DNA of 48,692 nt from an uncultured Clostridia bacterium (GTDB lineage Bacteria; Bacillota; Clostridia; Peptostreptococcales; Anaerovoracaceae): the NCBI GenBank assembly GCA_944386595.1, contig CALXBQ010000005.1, positions 1 through 48,692 of the forward strand, written 5' to 3'. A program made the position numbers and the translations under genes. This document shows positions 42,757 to 48,692 of the stretch, in pieces (the first letter of the stretch is position 1; each line of letters opens with the position of its first letter). The notes under the pieces are model-generated. The model had not been told where the DNA came from, made no database searches, and saw only the letters and a list, made by a program, of their open reading frames with translations.

Positions 42757-42790
42757 TTGACATATAAAATGAACAGTGATAATATATCAC
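42757..42790 (+). promoter_or_regulatory. Promoter and MarR-type operator of the exporter operon
   Basis: TTGACA (42757-42762) and TAATAT (42780-42785) are 17 bases apart. The -10 is covered by the perfect inverted repeat GTGATA, ATA, TATCAC (42776-42790), so binding there would block polymerase. This is the expected design of an autorepressed MarR operon. Confidence 0.8.
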
Positions 42791-42852
42791 AATGTAAATA
42801 GATAACAATGTTAATTATTTTTTGGAGCCATAATTTATGAGGGAGAACACAC

Positions 42853-43314
42853 ATGGGAAACTATAAGCGGGAATTTTACGATGCAATGATGAGCTTCAAG
42901 AAGCTTAAATTATCAGGCGTACTGTCGGGTATAACACCTATGGAGCATCACGCGCTTAAGGCTATAAACGTATGCGCTGAGAGAAATGAAAATGTCAAAG
43001 TCTCTCAGGTGGTAACCGAAATGGAGATTCCGGCGCCGGGAGTATCCAGACTGATAGGCCACATGGAAGATAAAGGCCTTGTCAGACGGACTGTTGATAC
43101 TGCTGACAGACGAAGCACATTCGTTGCCATAACAGAAAAGGGAGAAAAGCTTTTTGCCGAATGTGAGAGAAATCTGGCAGAGTTGGGAAATCGGATATTT
43201 GAAAGAATGGGAGACGAACGTTCTGCAGAACTCATAAAAAATCTCAACCTGTTCATAGCTTACACAGATGAAGAAATGAAAAAGATGAAAGAAGAGATTG
43301 AGGAAAGAGGGTGA
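42853..43314 (+). CDS. MarR-family transcriptional regulator
   Basis: The 153-residue protein has the MarR winged helix (residues about 25-105): TPMEHHALKAINVC, VSQVVTEMEIPAPGVSRLIGHMEDKGLVRRTVD as recognition helix and turn, and DRRSTFVAITEKGEKLF as the wing. The long C-terminal helix ends in a Lys/Glu-rich stretch. It is followed after seven bases by a heterodimeric ABC exporter, which it most likely represses until a drug binds. The ribosome binding site is GAGGGAG. Confidence 0.93.
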   Translation: MGNYKREFYDAMMSFKKLKLSGVLSGITPMEHHALKAINVCAERNENVKVSQVVTEMEIPAPGVSRLIGHMEDKGLVRRTVDTADRRSTFVAITEKGEKLFAECERNLAELGNRIFERMGDERSAELIKNLNLFIAYTDEEMKKMKEEIEERG

Positions 43315-43321
43315 TTGGCTG

Positions 43322-45652
43322 ATGACGAAGATAATTAAAAATCTCGGACCGTACTGGAAAAGCGTAGTGCTGATTTTCCTCCTGCTCATAGGGCAGGCCT
43401 ACTGCGACCTGACCATGCCGCAGATTACGTCGGACATTATCGACGTAGGCATACAGAACAGCGGAGTGGAGCACATCGTGCCGGAGAAGATAACGGCAGA
43501 CGAGTACGGCGAGGCTCAGGTGTTTATGACGGACGGCGAAAAAGAGACCTGGTCGGAAATATATGATAAGGACGGGGATACATATGTCCTCAACGTGACC
43601 GACGAAGAAAAGCTGGACGAATTAGACGAGGAGCTGCTTACTTCGATAGTAATGACATACCAGCTGGGGCATATGAGCGTGGAGCAGTTCAGAGAAACGG
43701 TAAAATCCGCAGTAAGCGCAGATCCCGCCATGGCCCCTTACGCATCTGAAATAGACGATATGTCTGTAGAGGAGATGGGGCAGCTCATACACATGGATGT
43801 AAAGACTTTTGAGGCCGAGGACGAAGAGGGCGAGATTACGACCTACGTGGATATGCGCCCTATAATGGCGCGCCTCATAGACAGCGGAATGATGAGCGAG
43901 GAGTCCCTTGACGATTCCAGGGCGTCTATGGAGGAAACCGTGGAGAAGATAGGAAGCGAAACACTTTTGTCTATGGGTATAGCATACGCCAGAGACTGCA
44001 TGAGCGCGGCGGGAATGGACGTTGACGACGTTCAGATGAGCTACCTCTGGAGCACGGGCTTTAAGCTGTTTGTCCTTGCTCTTGCCATGCTGGCCGTGGG
44101 AATCGCCGTCGCGTATCTGGCGTCGGGAGTCGGCGCAGGCGTGGGCCGCGACCTCAGGTCAAAGGTGTTCAGAAACGTAATGAGCTATTCGAACACCGAA
44201 ATGGACAAGTTCTCCACGGCTTCACTGATTACCAGGAGCACCAACGACATTCAGCAGGTGGTAATGGTCACCATAATGATTTTGAGGCTGGTGCTCTACG
44301 CTCCTATCATGGGAGTGGGCGGCATCTACAAGGTATACCATACAGGCGCGGACATGGGCTGGATTATCGCCTTGGGCGTTCTGGTCCTGGTGGGCTTCAT
44401 ACTCGTTCTCGTAGCCGTTGCAATGCCTAAGTTCAAGGTAATGCAGAAGATGGTGGACGCTCTCAACCTTGTGGCGAGAGAAATCCTCACAGGTCTTTCC
44501 GTAATAAGGGCATTTGGAAGGGAAAAGACGGAAGAAGCGCGCTTTGACAAGGCAAACACGGATCTTAAGAAAACCCAGCTTTTCACAAACAGAGTGATGA
44601 CCTTTATGATGCCGGGCATGATGCTCATAATGTACTGCCTTATCCTTGGAATAACATGGGTGTCCGCCCACGAGATAGACGACGGAACCCTTCAGGTAGG
44701 CGCCATGACGGCGTTTATCACATACTCAATGCAGATAGTCATGTCCTTCCTCATGCTGACTGCCATGTCCATAATGCTTCCGAGAGCGGGAGTTGCGGCG
44801 GGGAGAATCGACGAGGTTCTCAGGACAAAATCGTCAATAGAGAATCCCGAAAAGCCTGCGGTTATCGAGTCGCCAAAGGGTGAAGTCACCTTTAACGGCG
44901 TAAGCTTCAAGTACCCGGGAGCCGACGACGACTGCATACACGATATAAGCTTCACCGCAAAACCGGGACAGACCACTGCGATAATAGGAAGCACGGGCGC
45001 TGGAAAGAGCACTCTGATAAATCTGCTGCCCAGATTCTATGACGTTACGGGCGGAGAGATTCTGATAGACGGAGTCGACGTCAGGGATATGGATATTAAG
45101 GCTTTGAGGGACGAGATAGGCTTCGTGCCGCAGAAGGGCGTGCTGTTTTCCGGAACCATAGCGTCTAACATAAGGTTCGGAAACCACGACGCCAGCGATG
45201 CGGAGGTCGAAAAGGCCGCCGAAATAGCGCAGGCTGCAGACTTTGTCGAGGAAAAGGACGATAAGTACGACAGCTTCGTGGCTCAGGGAGGAAGCAACGT
45301 TTCCGGAGGTCAGAAGCAGAGGCTTGCCATAGCGAGAGCCATAGCAAAGAATCCTAAGATATACGTCTTTGACGACAGCTTCTCGGCTCTGGATATGAAA
45401 ACCGACGCGGCTCTGAGAAAGGCCCTTGCGGACAACGTGAAGGATTCCACAGTGATAATAGTGGCTCAGAGAATAAGCACCATACTTCACGCGGATCAGA
45501 TACTGGTGCTGGACGACGGTGAAATAGCGGGCAAGGGAACTCACGAGGAGCTTCTCAGAACCTGCGATACGTACAGACAGATAGCCAGATCTCAGCTTTC
45601 CGACGAGGAGCTGGGAATTGAAGAGGGAAAGGAGGAAGGATCTGATGAGTAG
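43322..45652 (+). CDS. Heterodimeric ABC exporter, subunit with degenerate ATP site and large insertion
   Basis: The 776-residue half-transporter has TM1 at about residues 14-34, then an unusual acidic insert of about 200 residues outside the membrane, then TM2-TM6 from residue 243. The nucleotide-binding domain has Walker A GSTGAGKST (556-564), signature VSGGQ (660-664) and Walker B VFDD with Asp684-Asp685: the catalytic Glu is replaced by Asp, marking the degenerate subunit. It pairs with the next gene, which it overlaps by eight bases. The start at 43322 is preferred to a position 24 bases earlier within the MarR end. The family exports drugs or lipids. Confidence 0.92.
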   Translation: MTKIIKNLGPYWKSVVLIFLLLIGQAYCDLTMPQITSDIIDVGIQNSGVEHIVPEKITADEYGEAQVFMTDGEKETWSEIYDKDGDTYVLNVTDEEKLDELDEELLTSIVMTYQLGHMSVEQFRETVKSAVSADPAMAPYASEIDDMSVEEMGQLIHMDVKTFEAEDEEGEITTYVDMRPIMARLIDSGMMSEESLDDSRASMEETVEKIGSETLLSMGIAYARDCMSAAGMDVDDVQMSYLWSTGFKLFVLALAMLAVGIAVAYLASGVGAGVGRDLRSKVFRNVMSYSNTEMDKFSTASLITRSTNDIQQVVMVTIMILRLVLYAPIMGVGGIYKVYHTGADMGWIIALGVLVLVGFILVLVAVAMPKFKVMQKMVDALNLVAREILTGLSVIRAFGREKTEEARFDKANTDLKKTQLFTNRVMTFMMPGMMLIMYCLILGITWVSAHEIDDGTLQVGAMTAFITYSMQIVMSFLMLTAMSIMLPRAGVAAGRIDEVLRTKSSIENPEKPAVIESPKGEVTFNGVSFKYPGADDDCIHDISFTAKPGQTTAIIGSTGAGKSTLINLLPRFYDVTGGEILIDGVDVRDMDIKALRDEIGFVPQKGVLFSGTIASNIRFGNHDASDAEVEKAAEIAQAADFVEEKDDKYDSFVAQGGSNVSGGQKQRLAIARAIAKNPKIYVFDDSFSALDMKTDAALRKALADNVKDSTVIIVAQRISTILHADQILVLDDGEIAGKGTHEELLRTCDTYRQIARSQLSDEELGIEEGKEEGSDE

Positions 45653-47495
45653 CGAGACGAGACACGGACACAGACCTCATCGCGGCCCTATGGGAAGAGG
45701 CCCCATGGGCGGAATGGTCGGCGGCGAAAAGGCAAAGAACTTCGGAAAATCCTTCCGCCAGATGCTGGAATATATGGGCGGCTACAAGATTGCAGTCTTT
45801 GTGGTAATGGTATTCGCGGCATGCTCCACGGTGTTTTCCGTCGCAGGCCCTAAGGTGATGGGTAAGGCCACCACAGAGCTTGCCGAAGGCCTCATGAGAA
45901 AAATAGGGGGAACCGGAGGAATAGACTTCGACAAAATAGCATTCATACTTCTCTGCACCCTGGCCCTTTACGTTGTCAGCAGCGTGTTCTCCTTCGTGCA
46001 GGGCTGGATAATGTCGGGAATAACCCAGAAGATATGCTACCGCATGAGAAGGGAAATCTCCGAGAAGATAAACAGAATGCCGATGAAGTATTTTGAGAGC
46101 AGACCTTACGGAGAAGTTCTTTCCAGAATCACCAACGACGTGGACACTCTGGGCATGGGACTTAACCAGAGCGTGACCCAGATAATAACGTCCACCTGCA
46201 CTATCATAGGAACTCTGGTGATGATGCTGACAATATCTCCGCTGATGACTCTCATTGCGGTTGTGGTGGTACCGGTTTCGGCCTTGATAATGTCGGTTGT
46301 TGTGAAGTTCTCCCAGAAGCACTTCAGAACCCAGCAGAGATACCTGGGAACCATAAACGGCATAGTGGAGGAGACCTACGCCGGACAGCTCGTCATAAAG
46401 GCGTTCAACAAGGAAGAAGACACAATCGCAGACTTTGACGAGACCAACGGAGTCCTCTACAGGTCGGCGAGAAAGTCCCAGTTCCTCTCGGGAATCATGC
46501 ACCCGCTGATGATATTTGTGGGAAATATGGGATACGCGGGAGTTGCAATTTCCGGCGGAATGCTGGCAATCCGGGGCGCCATAGGGGTCGGAGATATTCA
46601 GGCGTTCATTCAGTACGTCAAAAGCTTCACTCAGCCGATGCAGCAGATCGCTCAGGTCATAAATCAGGTTCAGTCCATGATGGCCGCAGCCGAAAGAGTA
46701 TTCGAGTTTCTGGGAGAAGAGGAAGAGGTTCAGCGTCCCGAAAATCCTGTACAGCTGAAGGAGCCTGAGGGCGCGGTGGAATTTGACCACGTCCGCTTCG
46801 GCTACGACCCTGAGCAGGTTATCATCAAAGACTTCAGCGTGAAGGTTAAGCCGGGACAGAAGATTGCAATCGTAGGCCCTACGGGAGCCGGCAAGACCAC
46901 CATGGTAAAGCTTCTCATGCGCTTTTACGATGTGAACAGCGGCAGCATAAAGCTGGACGGCCACGACATAAGGGAGTTTGACCGTCACGAGCTTCGTGAG
47001 AACTTCGGAATGGTTCTCCAGGATACGTGGCTGTTTAACGGAACCATTCGCGAGAACATCAGGTACGGCCGCCTCGACGCCACCGATGAAGAGGTGGTGG
47101 CTGCCGCAAAGGCCGCATACGCAGACCACTTCATAAGGACTCTGCCGGGCGGCTACGACATGGTGCTCAACGAGGACGCCTCTAACGTGTCCCAGGGCCA
47201 GAAGCAGCTTCTCACCATAGCAAGAGCAATCCTTGCGGATAACAGGGTTCTCATTTTGGACGAGGCAACATCGTCGGTAGACACCAGAACGGAGGAGAGA
47301 ATCCAGAAGGCCATGGACAACCTTATGGAGGGAAGAACAAGCTTCATCATAGCTCACAGACTTTCCACCATAGTAAACGCCGACATGATTCTGGTCATGA
47401 AGGACGGAGATATAATCGAGCAGGGAAACCACAGGGAGCTTCTCGCAAAGGGCGGCTTCTACGCCGGACTTTACAATTCCCAGTTCGAGGAATAA
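45645..47495 (+). CDS. Heterodimeric ABC exporter, subunit with catalytic ATP site
   Basis: The 616-residue half-transporter has a His/Arg/Gly-rich cytosolic N-terminus (RHGHRPHRGPMGRGPMGG), six membrane segments and a nucleotide-binding domain. Walker A is GPTGAGKT (411-418) and Walker B is LILDEATSSVD with catalytic Glu540, but the signature is VSQGQ (515-519) instead of LSGGQ. Together with its partner this gives one competent and one degenerate ATP site. The ribosome binding site AAAGGAGG is inside the end of the previous gene. It is the last gene of the MarR operon; no clear terminator follows it before the palindromic repeat. Confidence 0.94.
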   Translation: MSSETRHGHRPHRGPMGRGPMGGMVGGEKAKNFGKSFRQMLEYMGGYKIAVFVVMVFAACSTVFSVAGPKVMGKATTELAEGLMRKIGGTGGIDFDKIAFILLCTLALYVVSSVFSFVQGWIMSGITQKICYRMRREISEKINRMPMKYFESRPYGEVLSRITNDVDTLGMGLNQSVTQIITSTCTIIGTLVMMLTISPLMTLIAVVVVPVSALIMSVVVKFSQKHFRTQQRYLGTINGIVEETYAGQLVIKAFNKEEDTIADFDETNGVLYRSARKSQFLSGIMHPLMIFVGNMGYAGVAISGGMLAIRGAIGVGDIQAFIQYVKSFTQPMQQIAQVINQVQSMMAAAERVFEFLGEEEEVQRPENPVQLKEPEGAVEFDHVRFGYDPEQVIIKDFSVKVKPGQKIAIVGPTGAGKTTMVKLLMRFYDVNSGSIKLDGHDIREFDRHELRENFGMVLQDTWLFNGTIRENIRYGRLDATDEEVVAAAKAAYADHFIRTLPGGYDMVLNEDASNVSQGQKQLLTIARAILADNRVLILDEATSSVDTRTEERIQKAMDNLMEGRTSFIIAHRLSTIVNADMILVMKDGDIIEQGNHRELLAKGGFYAGLYNSQFEE

Positions 47496-47551
47496 GGTGA
47501 TAGAGGATAGGGAGTACGAGACTGCGTTGCTGCGTTAAGGGGTGCATTAGT

Positions 47552-47746
47552 ACCGATTATCCTGTTAGCCGCAAAAGTGCAGAAAAAGGGTAGCGAATTT
47601 CATACTTTTTGATTCAATTAACAAAAACAGGTATAACAACGCCTCGATTTTAAGGCTTCAGTTATACCTGTTTTCTATATTTGCCCGTAATAGTATGAAA
47701 TTCCTTATCCTGAATCAGAATTTTATCATCAAAAAGGATAACCGGT
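47552..47746. repeat. Palindromic intergenic repeat element, copy B
   Basis: This copy of about 195 bp lies between the exporter and the kinase-like gene and has no coding capacity. Three stems are nested: outer ACCGATTATCC (47552-47562) with GGATAACCGGT (47736-47746), middle GAATTTCATACT (47595-47606) with a perfect 12-bp complement (47692-47703), and central AAAACAGGTATAAC (47624-47637) with a perfect 14-bp complement (47661-47674), whose loop again has GCC/GGC. The right arm 47705-47741 matches copy A (3507-3542) closely. Differences in the central stem are compensated on the other side. Confidence 0.82.
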
Positions 47747-47812
47747 CTCCGCCGCGCCGCCGCCACCGCCGCTGCCATTCAGAAATTCCGTGCGTTCTGG
47801 CAGAAAATGTGT

Positions 47813-47818
47813 TATAAT
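47813..47818 (+). promoter_or_regulatory. Probable -10 box of the cytidylate-kinase-like gene
   Basis: A perfect TATAAT lies 49 bases before the ATG; no good -35 is seen at 16-18 bases upstream. The remainder of the gap between 47746 and here is GC-rich (CCGCCGCGCCGCCGCC) without other features. Confidence 0.4.
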
Positions 47819-47867
47819 CTAAAAAAGAAAGCTGACATAGGTGCGGCAATGAATTGAGGTGTTTAAT

Positions 47868-48497
47868 ATGAGAAAGCTAATTACCATAAGCAGAGAGTAC
47901 GGCAGCGGCGGAAGAATCATCGGCAAGCTGGTCGCAGAGAAGCTGGGAGTTCCTTTCTACGATAAGGAGATAATCGATATGGCGGTAGAGCAGAGCGGAC
48001 TTTCCAAGGAAGTTGTAGAGACCGCGGAGCTCAGAGCCAAGAGCAGCTTTTCCTACAGTCTCGCTTCTGCGATGAATTTCGGCGAGGGAATATCGGCAGA
48101 GCCTGTTTCCGTGAACGAGAAGCTTTTCATAACACAGTTTGATATAATCAGGCAGATAGGCGAGACCAACGAAGGCGTAATCATAGGACGCTGCGCAGAT
48201 TACGTGCTTAAGGATCTTCCGGGCGTAACCAACATCTTCATCTACGGAGAGTTTGAGGACAGAGTGAAGAGAAGCGTGGAGCTTTACGGCGACGATGCCG
48301 CAAAGGCTGAAAAGTACGTAAAGGACTACGACAAAGCCCGCGCCAACTACTACAACTACCACACTTCCCAGAAGTGGGGCGAATTCACCAACTACAATCT
48401 GGCCATAAACAGCAGCTACATTTCCATGGAGCAGGCCGCCAATCTGATTGTCGAGTACGTTAACACCAGAACCTATAAGAACGTTGACGCGAAGTAA
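47868..48497 (+). CDS. Cytidylate kinase-like family protein
   Basis: The 209-residue protein has the P-loop ISREYGSGGRIIGKLVAEKLG, followed by PFYDKEII, and IIGRCADYVLKD. This is the pattern of the cytidylate-kinase-like family, which is wider than the true CMP kinase and whose substrate is mostly unknown. The segments YVKDYDKARANYYNYHT and an INSSYIS...AANLIVEYV end are typical. The ATG at 47868 follows GAGGTG; a start nine bases upstream is less likely. It is followed after 22 bases by a small membrane protein gene that runs off the window. Confidence 0.88.
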   Translation: MRKLITISREYGSGGRIIGKLVAEKLGVPFYDKEIIDMAVEQSGLSKEVVETAELRAKSSFSYSLASAMNFGEGISAEPVSVNEKLFITQFDIIRQIGETNEGVIIGRCADYVLKDLPGVTNIFIYGEFEDRVKRSVELYGDDAAKAEKYVKDYDKARANYYNYHTSQKWGEFTNYNLAINSSYISMEQAANLIVEYVNTRTYKNVDAK

Positions 48498-48519
48498 GCC
48501 GTCCGGCAAGGAGGAGCAG

Positions 48520-48692
48520 ATGAGCAGAAGAAAACAGTGTGAAGAGAAGTGCGGCATGTCCAAGGCCGCCAAAGCCAGCCTTATGATACTGGGAATCGGT
48601 ATCGTTACGGGAACCACTCTCGTAATCGGACTGGATCGTGTTATGAAGAAGATATTCGTTGACGAGGACTGGCCGAGCCAGGAATGGACCAA
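48520..48692 (+). CDS. Small unknown membrane protein, cut by the window end
   Basis: A good ribosome binding site (AAGGAGGAGCAG) precedes the ATG. The visible 57 codons begin MSRRKQCEEKCGMSKAAKAS, then one membrane segment (about residues 20-38, LMILGIGIVTGTTLVIGL), then RVMKKIFVDEDWPSQEWT. The C-terminus is outside the window. I do not recognise it; it is probably co-transcribed with the kinase-like gene. Confidence 0.7.
   Translation, partial: MSRRKQCEEKCGMSKAAKASLMILGIGIVTGTTLVIGLDRVMKKIFVDEDWPSQEWT

Noticed and set aside
45555..47432. Minus-strand frame of 625 codons
   Set aside because: Antisense shadow of the second ABC exporter subunit, whose motifs are complete; no ribosome binding site or domain on the minus strand.

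Overview
The window comes from a low-to-mid GC Gram-positive anaerobe, most likely a member of the Clostridia (Bacillota). Pointers are an S-box (SAM-I) riboswitch in front of metK, a class B sortase, AddB with an iron-sulfur cluster motif, a PpaX-like phosphatase, a Bce-type two-component/ABC peptide-sensing locus, an L13-S9 pair with a leader, strong AGGAGG ribosome binding sites and TTGACA/TATAAT promoters. I cannot name the genus from sequence alone.

Layout. 1-4.6 kb: a tRNA-Ala(CGC) and phosphohexomutase on the minus strand, sortase B and a phosphoribosyltransferase on the plus strand, a palindromic repeat, and birA on the minus strand. 4.7-18.5 kb: one tightly packed plus-strand run (CNNM/CorC protein, secA, an unknown TPR-like membrane protein, prfB with its programmed frameshift, tex, a HAD phosphatase, addB, a PAP2 phosphatase and popT/DUF368). 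This run serves protein export, translation termination, DNA repair and undecaprenyl phosphate recycling. 18.5-19.7 kb: rplM-rpsI with a structured leader and a terminator. 19.8-24.4 kb: a cyclase/FAH-fold enzyme pair, a dynamin-like GTPase and a convergent AAA/DUF4143 ATPase.

24.6-30.1 kb is the most interesting part. A RocR/NtrC-type sigma-54 activator is frameshifted at a run of nine G, between its AAA+ domain and its DNA-binding domain. It is followed by two identical 18-bp palindromes plus a degenerate third, a near-consensus -24/-12 promoter, and an NhaC-family antiporter, an amidohydrolase and a DMT-type transporter. The layout suggests a sigma-54-driven transport and catabolic module whose activator could be switched on and off by slippage in the G tract.

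30.2-33.7 kb (minus strand): AlaX-type tRNA editing protein, TIGR04076 and C-GCAxxG-C-C proteins, three DnaA boxes in an intergenic region, and an unknown gene with an apparently leaderless promoter back-to-back with the metK promoter. 33.8-36.6 kb: SAM-I riboswitch-metK and aspartate kinase. 36.7-42.7 kb: Bce-like response regulator, kinase and ABC transporter, interrupted by a DUF1016 nuclease remnant and an XRE membrane regulator. 42.8-47.5 kb: MarR regulator with an asymmetric heterodimeric ABC exporter. 47.5 kb to the end: a second copy of the palindromic repeat, a cytidylate-kinase-like protein and a truncated small membrane protein.

Starts were chosen by ribosome binding site, so several differ from the longest open frame. 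All functional names rest on motif recognition by eye; no database search was run.
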